Source of the DNA: Rhyzopertha dominica
Taxonomy: Eukaryota; Arthropoda; Insecta; Coleoptera; Bostrichidae
NCBI GenBank assembly: GCA_025024175.1
Contig: QCXZ01000041.1
Location: 51,889,786 to 51,953,785 of the forward strand
Direction: 5' to 3'
DNA: 64,000 bases
Shown here in pieces: positions 22,541 through 34,330 of this stretch (positions are counted from its first letter, which is position 1; every line of letters starts with the position of its first letter). The position numbers were made by a program, and so were the translations under genes. The notes below the pieces were generated by a model. It did no database searches and was not told the DNA's origin. It was given only the letters and a program-made list of their open reading frames with translations.

Positions 22541-22960
22541 CAAACCGACGTCCAAATTTATACGCCCGCNCACCTGAGCGATTGTCATGTTATCCAGCTG
22601 TCAGTCGGCCCGTCGCATTACCGGTAATGATTCAATCGGAATTATTCGTGACAACCCACTATTAATTATTGTCGTCGTCGGAAAGTTGTAATCGAAATGT
22701 TTTCGGTAGCGACAAGCGATAAACGCTTGTCAGCCGAGAAACTTTGTCTTCGAAGATAAATCGTCGTTATAATTGAATACAGACGAATTATTCATCGACG
22801 GGCGTCCAATCTCGGCGGGATTATGTCGCGCAGAATGGATACCCGTCGCCAGCTGATTGGATTTGGTTTGTTAAAAGTTTACGATTCGCGGAAGTCGATT
22901 ATGTTTCTGAGGATGCTGGGACGATAAACGGGATTTTCGGAATAGAGAAAAAATCAAATA
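22540..22960. promoter_or_regulatory. GC-richer island, candidate regulatory module
   Basis: CpG-rich relative to its flanks, with ATTAATTATT, several TCGTCG steps and CAGCTG E-boxes, and no open frame of note. It resembles the other islands listed through the window. Confidence 0.35.
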
Positions 22961-23690
22961 CCTACAGATCGTACAGTGGCAGCCAAGGATTCATTCATTC
23001 ACATTAATTGATTTTAAAGTCACAATTTTTTAAATTTTAGATTGTGATTTTTTCCAATTCTGTAGTCTGTCTTCACAATCCAACCAAAAAAATTAATGAA
23101 ATAAAATCGGTTCATCTAAGAATCAAAACTACCTATGCTGCTGAAAGTTGCTTTTCCTGTCTTAATTTTTAATTCAGCCGTACTGACAACTCTTAACATA
23201 ATGTCAGAGTATTATATAACTATTAAAATTAGCGTCGCAAACAATAAGAATTGTAGTAACAAACGATCTTAAGCGAATTGTGTGCTTTTTACTAAAACTT
23301 CAACCTGTTTAAATTGCTTCATAAAGTCAAAGTTTATTGAATAATTGATTGCAGGAACATACTAAGTTCATTATCGGCCATATTTTGGTTACATCTATGC
23401 GAAATAATGTTTCAAATACATAGATATATAGATATTTACATGTTTTATGATTTTTTAGAGCTTTTAGAGGTATGGTTTTATTTGATTAGCTCTAGTTTCT
23501 AACTTGCTTCTGAAGTCGTTTATTGAGTTGCTAAAAATAAAAAAAAATCGTAACATCTTTGATAATATCTAACACTATTAAAATTAGTGTTACCTATGGA
23601 ACAAAAATCAAGGACTACAACCATGCTATTGTATGCAGCTTTGTCTTCTACTATACAACATGGATAAGATATTGATATTGAGGCACGAAA
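22960..23690. other. No recognisable gene
   Basis: AT-rich spacer with no long frame. It ends where similarity to 26085-26170 begins (GCTGCTGTAGAGAAAGTACT). Confidence 0.55.
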
Positions 23691-24780
23691 AATGCTGCTG
23701 TAGAGAAAGTACTCTTATTTTTGTTTATTTTATTTAATACAAAAGGGACATTCTGTATTACTCCCTTAAGTTTAAGACTCGTAGGACGCACCACAAATGT
23801 ATTCATATTAAAAATAGAAAACTTGTCCATATCTCCAAGTAGATATTAATGATTAATTCTTTTTTGTATATTAAACTACCAAATAAACTACAAATGATGT
23901 TGAAAGAAACTTAAAACGTATCAAATATTAAAGAAAAACAATTTTTGTATGAGGTTACTTGAAAACTGTCTGCAATTTGGAGAATTCCACAAAGTTCTTT
24001 TTTAAAAGCGTCTAATGAAAAAGGAATTTTAAAAAGTTGGTGAAAAAGAATATAAAATAGCAGCTAATTTGTGATTATAAGGATGAAAAGCAAAATAAGA
24101 AATAATATTGTCACTGCATGCTGATTTCTAAAAAAAATCAAAAGATAAGCAAGGTGAAGATTTGCACCCTAAGATTATTAATTTCTGCTTTATAGCTGAA
24201 ATTATTAATTTCTGTTTTATAACTGAAATTTATAGAGAAATGTACTGTTTATAAATCCGAGAAAATTATTTAGATCATCTACATGGCGATGCCAAAATTT
24301 GAGTTCATCTAAAAATGGGCTAAGGAAAGAACCCATAGCTAAATCTGATTTTTTAATAAAATGTTTATTATTGAAACAGATAAAATGTTGATCTAGAGCA
24401 AATTCTGTTAGGGAAACTAAATTTCTACTATACAACTGTGGTAAATTACAATTTAGAAGAAGTAGATTTTTTAATATTTTTAAACAATCTTCAGGAGGAA
24501 TTGAGGGAAATAAAACGTTTACATCAAAAGAAACAAGAAAATAATCTTAGGGAATCATGTGAATTAAGTTATAAGGCTTGGCGGGAGTACATACTCCCAT
24601 AATTGATATTGAACTCCAGTCTTGCGGATTTTGAAAATAATTTACATCTACTAGACTTAGATTTACCAGAAAATAACGTAGTCATCTCAAGCAAGGTGAA
24701 TGTGTTTTATAATAATCTAAATAGACACCGTGTGGAAACATTTATATGATTTAAGCTATAAGCATATGGTTCTGCATTTG
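23690..24780 (-). mobile_element. Penelope-like retroelement fragment
   Basis: On the minus strand, near 24540-24430, one frame reads LVSFDVNVLFPSIPPEDCLK, the palm region of Penelope-like reverse transcriptase. It continues in the ORF at 24217-24435 as HFICFNNKHFIKKSDLAMGS and FLSPFLDELKFWHRHVDDLN, which matches the family's GxAMGSPLSP and W-RYVDD blocks. The catalytic YVDD reads HVDD, so it is degenerate. Sequence at 23690-23770 and 24440-24790 recurs in shortened form at 26085-26500. The GIY-YIG endonuclease end is not present here. Confidence 0.7.
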
Positions 24781-25289
24781 ACCTAATGCAAATGAGAGAA
24801 AAAAGAGCAAGAATTTTTTCACCTGCATATAAGGCTAGAACATAGCTAAAACTGTATGATATGGGAGAGTGAGAGAGTGTTTACTGTAATATTATATTAG
24901 GGACCAACAGACTTAAATAAAACTATCGCATGGCATGCAGAAATTTTGGTAACCTTCTGCTATAAGTGTATGATATTTGCTATTTGCAAAAATACAAAAA
25001 AAAGCTGAAACATGTAAATAAAGATTTAAAAAGAGAGACTATCGAAACTGAGCAATCTGTAAATAAGACATCTTCATTTTTTAGTAGAACTATATGCATT
25101 TTGATCATTACACAACTCTTATTACTTTAAATTTCAAACAATTAAAATTCACACAGTTGGAATAATGTTTACAAAAATATGAAATAGTGACGTACAAAAA
25201 AATTAGATATAGTGATGATAAGTCAGTTCACAGTTTAACACACCCAATCGATTCATTCACGGAAGTAGTTCGTGGATTAAACCTGTGCT

Positions 25290-26085
25290 GGTACTTCTTG
25301 TAAACCTGCAAAAACTGACCAATCTGCAAACTAGATATAGCCAGTAATACTTTATATGTACCCCACTTAATATAACAGTGCCGCCCGCACATACCTAATT
25401 AACCAACAGGTGTATTTTGATTCAAGCACAGACTCTATTTCTTTTTTATATTCGCGTCATAGCACCTCACACAAAGAGTACGTACCTGCTATAACTGCAT
25501 AATCCGCTTGAAAATCACATTTCGACAATGTTCTAGTTAAAAGCGCGACACAAAAATGATTAAACAACAGTCACCAACAACCAACAACACCAACAATCAA
25601 ACACTATTTGCAGCACTTTTTGCCTGCATTTTAAAATCGCCGTACAGTGTCTATTCTTACATTATAACTTTATTCGGTGGCAAATATTCGTCCACCTGGT
25701 GAACTTATTGACTGGTCGCCATGGAGACGACTGCCTTATTGACTCGTTGCCATGGTCACGACTTACAGAGACTTTGATAATGTGTTAATATGCGCCTTTT
25801 TAACTAGATTTAATGGTCGCGACTAGTGCGGGTGTTAGGATGCGATTCCTAATGTTTGCTTTTTGTGTGTGAATTTTGATAATTTCTGTGGACTGACAGT
25901 GTGAACAACAGCTTAGGTATGCGAAGGGGTTTGCTGGCAATTCAAAGATGTGGAAAGGTAGGAATCAAATTTAGATGTTGATGTCTAAATCACTGCTTCG
26001 TGTAACAGCTTTTCCTGAATATGTATTTTGCTAAAATCTTAAACGGTGCATTTGATTTACTGAGTTTATTGGTAGTTTCGATATC
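25290..26085. repeat. Array unit D (truncated)
   Basis: It has part of the lead-in and most of the core, with a deletion around 25565-25600 that removes the end of the short ORF (MQAKSAANSV then stop). The donor-like site is retained (exon end 25486, then GTACGT). Similarity breaks at 26085 within GATATCACAGAAT, directly joined to Penelope-related sequence. Confidence 0.75.
25715..25759. promoter_or_regulatory. Two X-box repeats, unit D core
   Basis: GTCGCCATGGAGAC (25715-25728) fits the X-box consensus; GTTGCCATGGTCAC (25746-25759) misses one position. Spacing is 31 bp as in the other copies. Confidence 0.45.
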
Positions 26086-26510
26086 ACAGAATGCTGCTAT
26101 AGAGAAAATACTCTTATTTTTGTTTGTGTTATTTAAAGGAAAAGGGACCTTCTGTATTGCTGTCAAAAGTTTGTGAAAAATTTTTTTTGCTGAAAAAGAT
26201 CTACAACTGGAAGTTGATTTTTTAACAGGAATTGAAGGAAATAAAACGTTTGCATGGAAAGGAACAAGAAAATAATCCTAGGGAACCAAGTGAACTAAGC
26301 TATAAAGCTTGGCGGAAGTACATTCTTAGTAGGCATAATTGATATGGAACTCCAGTCATGCGGATTTTGAAAATAACCAGAAAATAACGTAGTCATCTCA
26401 AGCAAGGTGAATGTCTTTCGTAATAATTTAAATAAACACCGTGCAGGAACATTTATATTATTTAAGCTTTGAGCATTGGTCCTGCATTTGACCTAGTGCT
26501 TCACTAAAGA
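26085..26510 (-). mobile_element. Second Penelope-like fragment, shortened
   Basis: It matches 23690-23770 and 24490-24790 in order, with the intervening reverse transcriptase core deleted. It includes the stretch with ATAACGTAGTCATCTCAAGC also found at 24675. It probably arose with the segmental duplication that made unit D. Confidence 0.65.
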
Positions 26511-26559
26511 AAATCGATTTTTCTCCCTTGATTCGTTCCCCTTCCTCTTAAGCATCTCA

Positions 26560-26770
26560 GATGATACCCTGCCAGCAGCAGGAGTGCTATAGGGTGGAAA
26601 CAATGTGTTCAATTTGTTGCAGAATTATTGTTTTGCTCGGAAGGGGTATTGCATTGTTCGAATATTGGGGACAAATTGGACATTGTTTCCAAGTAATTAT
26701 GTACCATTCTTAGGAAGGGGTTGTAGCGTTCGTTGTTAATTAACACAGATGATGATGAGCAAAATCGTGT
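26560..26770. promoter_or_regulatory. GC-richer patch
   Basis: A modestly GC-richer patch with GTTAATTAAC (palindromic homeodomain-type core) near 26735 and no ORF. It is a weak member of the island series. Confidence 0.2.
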
Positions 26771-27054
26771 AGATGCCGCGAAAATTGTTTACTTTACATG
26801 TTTCTAGTGTCTGCAATAAATGTTGCAAATTAATTTTTGGTCTCTAATATCACTATATTTGAGCTCACTTTTAAAATTTAAAAATTGAAATCGTAGTTAT
26901 GTAAGCTTGACTATTGTTATTACGCTCACTACATTCAAAGGTATAATGAAAGGTCGCATGTCTTTAACATATTTCTATGTCAGTCAGTATATTATACCAC
27001 TCAATGAATTTTTCATGATTACTTTTCAACTTCCAAATACGTAATCCAAACAAG

Positions 27055-27345
27055 CTATTTGCATTTCCTTCCTCATTTCCATCTGCACCTCACGGGGAGC
27101 CCAATAATTGGATTTTTCCTTTTACTCACAAAGCTCCATTATTCCCCCGGAACAGATTTGCCTTTTGAATTTTTCCGCGCGGGATTCCTTGCGCTGCCGT
27201 TAGATAATGAGCCCGACAAATTGCGTATATTGTGTCACAGTCGGGGATAAATAAAAATGTTGCCGGGGCAGGGGGCGCTAACGGAAGTCGGAACTGTAAT
27301 TAGGTTGTCGGGAACAGTCTCGATCGCAGCGTCATTGTTGGCGAG
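27055..27345. promoter_or_regulatory. GC-richer island, candidate regulatory module
   Basis: Contains CCCAATAATTGG, several CpG clusters and GGGGCAGGGGGCGC. Short frames on both strands are not conserved-looking and overlap each other, as happens in GC-rich noncoding DNA. Confidence 0.35.
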
Positions 27346-27639
27346 GCGAAAATGAAAATGGGTAATAAGGAAAGCGAGGGCACACGTATGGGTGTTGTAG
27401 GTGGTTTCGCTGCAATTTGAATATTTCTGCATGTGAAATAAACTGTCGGTTTAGCTAAATAATGAATTTCTGTTTCTGTTCTGGCTAGTAATATATTCAA
27501 TCCTTCTCTTACCCTTTCTTCACTGTTTTTCGTCCTTGCTCTCTTCCAGTCTACCTAGTCCATCTCTTTTCTGGTCTCCATTTTCTTCTTTTACTTCCCT
27601 CATATCTTCTTTTTGTATGTCTATACACCATCCCTGCTA

Positions 27640-28200
27640 TGTGTTCTGATCCACATATTTGTATTACTTCTTTATTTCTTCTTGTTCTTCAGTTTTCCTC
27701 GTCTTTGTCTCTTTCTTCAGTCTTTATACTTGCCATTTTCTCATGCTCATGTAATGCTTTTTCTAAACCTTTTTCAAACATCTCTCTCACTTCTCTCCTT
27801 CTCATTTTCTTTTCATCATATCCTTTCAGCCTGTGTACCTTCTAACCTTCTAACTTGATCTCTTGCCTAATCCTCGCACTTTCTATCACATGATATGTAT
27901 TCATCTGCCCCTTTATAACTCTTAACTTTTGCATTTCTTTCATCTACGAGCACATGATCAATTTGGTTAAAGATTTTATCGTCTGAAGAGATCGACCTGA
28001 TTTCTATATATTTTTTTATCAAAATTCTTTCTATCCAACCCCCACAATCAACTTAAAATCGTAACTTAGCATCTTTTCTATTTCCTGTGCAATTTTTTTT
28101 TATAAATCCTCCCTTAAATACGTATATATAGGACATTCTTTCCGAGAAAATTTATAGCTGCTCCCAGACACAAAAATTTCATCTTCGACATCCCGTTTTT
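27640..28200 (-). pseudogene. RTE-type retroelement endonuclease fragment
   Basis: On the minus strand near 27975-27900 the frame reads FNQIDHVLVDERNAKVKSYK then GADEY, matching the end of an apurinic-type endonuclease domain of RTE elements (NQIDYVLVDxR...RSFRGAD). Upstream pieces include RSISSDDK. Downstream the strand is purine-rich (KKMRRREVREMFEKGLEKAL), like the basic linker before the reverse transcriptase. On the plus strand this appears as the striking pyrimidine-rich tract at 27490-27890. Stops and frameshifts are frequent. Confidence 0.55.
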
Positions 28201-28590
28201 GCCCTCGTCATTAAATAGTGTATTCTTTACAACTTACAATACTGTCAACGGACTAGTAAGACGTTAATAGAATTGTATGGTGATTAAATTTCGATGACAC
28301 TACAACCTAAGCCGATGGCAATCTGTAGAACTGAAAATATTCCTAACATAGATAATTAACACGTTATCAACTTTATGTATAAATTAATTGGAAAAGCTCT
28401 TTTGGCTACTACTAGCCATTGTCAGTGGCTTACAAAACTGGAATTACAAAAGAATTTAAATTGAAAATGACGTCAAATTGGAGATAAGCAATTTTGACTT
28501 CAAACAAAAAGTAGCCTGCATGCCAAAATGATTAAATAAAGAATTTCGAATAGGATAATTAGAATTACAAAAATCACTCAAAATTGTAAA
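28200..28590. other. No recognisable gene
   Basis: AT-rich spacer between an RTE-type fragment and a Penelope-like fragment, both on the minus strand. Confidence 0.55.
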
Positions 28591-29420
28591 GTTATCGTTA
28601 TCTATAATTTTGTATATTTTCATAAATTGTAAAAATCAATTTTGAGGATTTGTTACAAAAATGTAAAGAGTTTAAATCATTTAAAGAGGCGACCTGTTTA
28701 AATAACAATAAATGATTTGCTAACGAAGAATTTGTGGTAACTATATCAGTATTTTTATACTTTTCATATTGTTTTAAATGTTCATTGCCTCTAATTAAAA
28801 TGATCTTCCCGTTTGACCAATATAAAGAATTACAATCGTTACAAGATGATTCAAAACTGGAATTTTGTCTTTGTTGCGTACACAACGGGAAAACACACTG
28901 CCTACCGTAGAAAATCCAACACTTATCCCATGAAAAGAAACAATTTATATAAACTAGTGAGAGTGGACCAACAAACCTAAGAGGATACCAAATTTTGGCT
29001 TCATCATGAATAGTGTTAAAAAAACTTAAATTTTGGTTAATATCTAAAGTATAATTTTTGTAATATTTGACCTGAAAAATTATTTAAAACAAGTAACTGA
29101 AAAGCTCTGAAATATGGAAATTTTGTAGATATAAGGGTCAACAGAAAAATAATTAATAATGTTGTCCGTATATGTCGGTTTTCTAAAAATTTCAAAAGAT
29201 AGTTAAGGGGAAGACTCGTTTCGTATAATCAATAAATCTAAGAATGAAATTTAATTATTATTTTATATTCCTTATTATTGTTATAATTCATTGTGATTTT
29301 CTGTAAAGGCAAAAAACGTCATCTACATAACGATACCAAGATTTAATATGGGAAGAAAACAAACTTTCTTGAAAATATCTTGTTCTATATTATTAATAAA
29401 AAGCTTGCTAAAAGACGAAA
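28590..29420 (-). mobile_element. Penelope-like element fragment with GIY-YIG end
   Basis: Reading down the minus strand, the reverse transcriptase palm appears near 29340-29300 as KSWYRYVDDVFCLYRKS, with the catalytic YVDD intact. The C-terminal GIY-YIG nuclease follows near 28840-28600: ILYIGQTGRSF in one frame, then RGNEHLKQYEKYKNTDIV and SSLANHLLLFKQVASLNDLN after a frameshift. This order (reverse transcriptase then GIY-YIG) is diagnostic of Penelope-like elements. The N-terminal part and terminal repeats are not seen. Confidence 0.75.
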
Positions 29421-30180
29421 TCAACAGCGACAACAGTTTTGTAACAAGTATCTAATAGAATAGTGATTCTTCTTGATTTGGATGTTGGAAAGTTTGTCCA
29501 GTAAAATGATTTCTTTGCTTGTATTGTAGTTTTTACAGTACCTATATTATAACAGTGCTATTTATTTTTTATCCTTTCATATACTTTTGTCCACTACAAG
29601 TTTCGATTTTTCGCATTTTATATTTGTCTGGCGACATGTCTTATCAAACCTAGGTGATATATTTAACTTCGGATTCCAAAAATTTTGTCACTTTTTGCCA
29701 GAGATAAAGTATTGGCTACATATAATTTCAAAGCAATATCAATACACTTTTATCAGGGGGCTTATGAATTGTTTCTAGGGGCTTATGCTGACTTTCAACA
29801 ACAATATCTTCACTGGGGGGGAGGGGAGACACTGATGAAATCAATGGCATTCAAACGGATAATCAAAGCGCTCTATTCTGTTAAGGCAATTTTTTCTGTT
29901 TTAACAGTTTTATTTAGTTTGGTTAGGATTAAATTTGCAGGCATGTTATTATGTCTAGAAATTGTATTTTATCAATTAATAATCAAGTTTATTTTAGAGG
30001 AGCCTTTTTCCTGATTTTAATTCAATTAATCTATGTTATGAAGATGCCAAATTTTCTACGAAACCGGGCATCACTTCTTATGAATTCCTATTTGGTCAGT
30101 TAATATATCATGCAATGGCGATTGAATCAAAAAGGCCTTTTCAAAATCATGTATTCTCAATCCACCCAGGGTTGTATATT
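29420..30180. other. Unassigned ORF and possible integrase scrap
   Basis: The plus-strand ORF at 29685-30014 has no recognised domain. Just after it, about 30012-30140, a frame reads SYEFLFGQLIYHAMAI, loosely like the SPYELLFGR block of Ty3/gypsy integrases. This is too little to call an element. Confidence 0.25.
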
Positions 30181-30680
30181 ATGATCGAGCGCGTTTGAAA
30201 ACGCGAGGAAAGATTTAATGAGCGCAAAATTGCAAAACTATGTACCTGAACATGCAGGTTATTAGCGAACTGTACAAAATGACCCGTAATACGGGCGTCC
30301 ACATCGACAGAAACAATGGCCCTCATACATGCGACAAATTATGAAATGCCTTCGTTAAAATTCCCCTGTCAGTATCGCTCGTAATTTATAAGACGTGTTT
30401 TTCTACGACGCTGTTGTTACGTGTATACACAAACATTAATTATTTGTGCGTTTAGTTCGTTTTATTACTAAATATGATTCCCTTTGTGATATAGTGTAAT
30501 TACGTTTTTATTCCCCCCGTTTCGCATGGCGCCTTGGTATGTCCTCCGCTGGTTCGCCCATCAGGTGGTATATGAACCGACCGTCCCTGATTGCGTTACT
30601 ATGTAAAAATTGACGAGCCATTGTTGGTAACCGGCTTCAAGCAAGGCAGTCGTTGCCACTGGTAATTACGAGAGCATTAT
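30180..30680. promoter_or_regulatory. GC-richer island, candidate regulatory module
   Basis: About 500 bp with abundant CpG, ATTAATTATT and TAATTACG cores, GGTAATTACG and GATCGAGCGCG, without a sustained ORF. One of the clearest islands in the window. Confidence 0.4.
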
Positions 30681-30949
30681 TAATTCACTAAGGTATTCGA
30701 AAAGATTGAATTTTACTGGAAATGTTTTGATTCAGATACATACTGAAGGTAAACTTTGAAATTTTTCTTTAATAATAGTAAGTAAGTGCTTAAATTAAGA
30801 AAATATAGCATTCTGTGCTAAGTCAGCAGTCTTTCTAAGCCATTAAGCTCTCTTTTTAAGAAAACTTTCATAAAAGCAAAATTTTTGACTCCTAGAAAAT
30901 CGGCTAACGCGTAGCTACTTTTAATCTTTTTTTTGTGTAAGGGCTGCAC

Positions 30950-32300
30950 GCCCGAGTGGCAGTGGATATGTAGTGACGAACAAATTGAACAAGCATGTTG
31001 TAAGTAGACTCCATGAAGCTGGTTTAAAAGTTTAACTTGATAAATGTGTCTTTGTTTTGTGAATAAGGTTTAGTATCTTGGCTACATAATTAATAAGTAA
31101 GATTTATACATCTGTCAAAAAAGATTTAGCTATTAAGAATGCCCCAACTGCAAATTTCCGAGACTCGGTATAACAGTAATCAATTTCTATGGAAAAATTA
31201 CTTTCTAATGTATACTACGATTTATTTAAATAAAGATCTAAATTGGAGAGGATCGTCCAATAGCTTAAGCTTAGCATACGTTATCGTTTGAAAAACGGAA
31301 ATATGTGCATCGGGCAGTAATTTTGTCAAATTATTAGCGATATAAACTGCATCACCGAAAATTACCATAATTAAGAATGAATGTCGCTTAATGTTGACTA
31401 CTTTAATAATTTTTCTAGTAATAAATTTAGCGCAAACGATTCTAAATTAATAAAGACCGAATCTATCAATGACGATACTTTACATTCTGTTGTTGAAAAA
31501 AAACGACTAATATAGTGGATAAAAAAAATCAAAACAGTTTTGTGCTGTTAGTAATGAATAATGGATGTTCTTTATGGATTAATAGAATAATAGTTCCTAA
31601 TTCATTATGAAACCTTGTACTAAAGTAGTTTCATGAATTTAATGTTGAAATAATAAAAATTAGTGTTTGGCTAGACAATATTATCAACGTAGGAAATTTT
31701 GCAAGCATACGAAAATGGTCTGAAAACGTGTTTGAAATATCTATATTCATCAGTTTCTGAATATACACTCTAATAATTATTCATTGTCGTTCTAAGTCCT
31801 CTATTTTTCAGAAACAATTCCTAGTTATTGGAAAGCATTTGTGTAAAATATGACGGATTTCTAAATGCATTAGTATTTGATAATGCAATATATTTTACCA
31901 GTACAGATTTTCAAAGATATTTTATCAAAATGTGGAATTAAACACATTTCACACATTATCTAATAGAGCCGCTGAAAATTTTTTAAAAATTTGATGCAGG
32001 CATTAAAATCTAGTTTCTGAAGAAAACAAAATAGTGATGTTGATTCAGCATTAAGTGAATTTTAGTTTGGCTGTAGTGCCAAAAGCGTAACATCTACTTA
32101 CTTGATGTTTAACAAGGAATTAACTACCCGTTTTGATATACTAAATATAGTTAAGCAAAGGAAGGAAATTAGTCAATTGCAGCAAAATAGTTCTTCTTTG
32201 TAACCATACTTGGCAAGCATCTAAAACTGGTGACAGTATATGATACGAGAAATACATTATTAGTGATATGACAGAATGAGTGTTTTAGAGACCAACAGGG
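30950..32300 (+). pseudogene. Ty3/gypsy retrotransposon pol remnant
   Basis: Three pol landmarks appear in order. At about 30975-31240 the reverse transcriptase thumb reads VVSRLHEAGLKV, LDKCVFVL and AIKNAPTANF. At about 31860-31960 the integrase core reads LVFDNAIYFTSTDFQRYFI, matching SDNGxxFTSxxF (the catalytic Asp is kept). At about 32010-32260 the integrase C-terminal part reads VDSALSEF and FNKELTTRFDIL. The frame is broken by many stops. No terminal repeats were identified. A gypsy origin rests on this ordered set of motifs. Confidence 0.65.
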
Positions 32301-33180
32301 TCAGCAAGATGAGCATGCACTTAATGTATGGTACAAATTGTCTTAATACTTAAAGGGGATTGTCTAGCCTCTAGTCATTTTATGTCAAATCTCGTGCTAA
32401 ATCAGAAAAAAATTGTTTTCTGTAGGGATAATCTCAGACTGATTCTGCGTGAGTGGGTTTACGATAGAAGGACTGGCTCAAACAATGTTTTGGTAAGCGA
32501 TTGACCAATACAACAATTAAGAAAATTGCTGTTTTCAATTTTTTATTAGACTGTTGAAAATTTGGGTAAATTAAGAAAGAGGCCTAAGTGTCTTCTATAT
32601 GGTCAGGGCAAGCTGTATGGGTTTCATTTCTGATCATTATTTCAACTGATCAATTCTTTGGCATCTGCTAATGGGTAGGAACAGTACACAAACATCTTCT
32701 GTGTGAAAAGACGTATCAACGTATCCCCTTTTTTGCTTTATGCCTAACGGAGATTTATTTTCTTCAGTTGCTTCTCTCATGAATTGTTTTTAATTCCAAA
32801 TGAATAATATTTCAAATCTCGTTAGATTTATGAATAAGATACAAGTTAATCAAAATGGATCTACTTGATCCAAGTATTAAAATTAATTTACTATTCTAGT
32901 TCAAAATGAAGAATACATTGGGCTGTTGATGGGTGCAATACAATGATACACAACCATGGTATTTTTGAAATAGTTGGTCTATCAGTGAATAAAAATATCT
33001 CCCATCATTCTAGTAACAAGGTAGTACTTTGTAGCAAAAAAAACTGTTTTCCAAAATGCAACGGAGAACACAAACATCATTAAAAACGATCTAAAGAATG
33101 TTACTACTCTAAGGGATTACTTTCAACATATTTAATGTTTTTGACGAAAAATCCTCGTAGCCTACATTTTTAAGTCTAGA
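32300..33180. other. No recognisable gene
   Basis: AT-rich sequence after the gypsy remnant; it may include decayed 3-prime retroelement sequence, but no motif supports that. Confidence 0.5.
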
Positions 33181-33570
33181 CATTGGCCATCTCCAGAAGA
33201 ATGAAAAAGCCCGCCACAACATCTGCATTATACATTGTCGCAGGACCCGCCAGCGATCATATATAACGGCCATTACGGCCGCTGACAATGACAGCGCCGG
33301 TCCAATTTCCCTTTGTGACAAAATCGCGATTCGACCCTAATGAACCTGGCGTCCATTTGGCCACCAATAAAATGCAGCGAGAGGACAGTCTTATGCAAAT
33401 GTTCCGCATATCTGCGGTCGCGCCGCCACCCGCCATTTGTACACTTCACTCGCACAATGTACCACCGGCATTCCCGGCTAATAGAACTGACCACTAACAG
33501 ATTGCCCCGGTCGAGGAATGGTCATTTGTGATTGCCGACGGTCGTTTGTCTGTATAAGCGGATTTTCGGG
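33180..33570. promoter_or_regulatory. GC-richer island with POU octamer
   Basis: A CpG-rich block with a perfect POU octamer ATGCAAAT at 33393-33400 and GGCCATTACGGCC near 33268. Overlapping short ORFs on both strands (33273-33531) reflect GC content. It is a strong candidate regulatory module. Confidence 0.4.
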
Positions 33571-33781
33571 AGTTTCGCTAAAAAATAGGAAAAGTTTTCC
33601 AAAAACAAGCTTACGTCAACTGTTAGAGCCTTGCCAAAGTCTAAAATTATGAACAACTTCGTTCTAACACCTTAATCACTTTATAGTGAAAGTTTTATCC
33701 GCACTTAAACCGTATAAAGAACCACTTTATCCACTAGTGAGATAAACAAAATACAATCTTAAATCAATCACACTTTATTTA

Positions 33782-34330
33782 TTAATTTTTAACATTAACA
33801 TTTATAAACATGTTATTTCTGTTATCAAATTTTACTTTTTTGCCATTAACATTAAGTTTGTAGCTGTCATCGGTTTCGAACGCATGCCTCTCGAAATTCT
33901 TGTTAAATCTGCAGATGTACTTCTTACCAGGAGTGACTCGTACCATCAGAATCTTGGATTTCCTTTGCAATGTCCTGCTTATTAGAAATGAAATCCTCAA
34001 TAAAGTTTTCTGCTATAGCGGAGCTTCTCCACCCACCATGTCGTTTAATTGTTCTAAAGTTGATGTTCGCCTCATACAACGTCCTCTATAAGCTTCTGCA
34101 TTTGCGACATTAAAAAAAGAAGCAACTGTTGAAGGGACTTTCGGCAGAGTGTTGATTCTAACAGGTTGGTGCTTCATGACTTCTTTGGACGTAAGAACAT
34201 GAATTTTTTACATATCTCCACGGTGTTGACAGAGAATCCTTCTTGTATTATTGTAAATTTTCGTGAAATACCCGTCTTTTTTTCTGGTATCGAAATAAGT
34301 AGACATTCGCTTCTGTGTTCTACATAAGAA
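33782..34330 (-). pseudogene. Crypton-like tyrosine recombinase remnant
   Basis: On the minus strand one frame reads HVLTSKEVMKHQPVRINTLP, then KVPSTVASFFNVANAEAYRG and RCMRRTSTL. After a frameshift near 34053 it reads TIKRHGGWRSSAIAENFIED. This matches the C-terminal half of tyrosine recombinases found in insect genomes, with a YxGHCFRRTS box, an RHGGW box and a final xEGYIEDS box. Here the HCFRR histidine is Arg and the catalytic Tyr position is Phe, so the copy is inactive as read. About ten residues between the boxes are missing. The ORF at 33782-34000 may be its tail. Confidence 0.65.

Larger units (their letters stand above)
17360..25160. repeat. Array unit C (interrupted)
   Basis: Unit C has lead-in sequence at 17360-17425 and 19131-19360, split by the transposon at 17426-19128, then the core (19360-20420) and the tail shared with B (20420-21340). 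After unrelated sequence and a Penelope-like fragment, a segment at about 24780-25160 again matches 11040-11340 and 16900-17200, leading into unit D. The part that would hold the 78-bp exon is replaced by the Penelope-like fragment. Confidence 0.7.

Noticed and set aside
97..26085. Interpretation of the array cores as LTRs of a retrotransposon array
   Set aside because: Direct repeats with internal sequence between them fit superficially, but no TG...CA ends, primer-binding site, gag or pol reading frame goes with them; kept only as a remote alternative.
27613..27858. Hydrophobic plus-strand ORFs resembling membrane proteins
   Set aside because: They arise from a pyrimidine-rich tract; Leu/Phe/Ser richness follows from CT composition, and the minus strand gives an endonuclease match.
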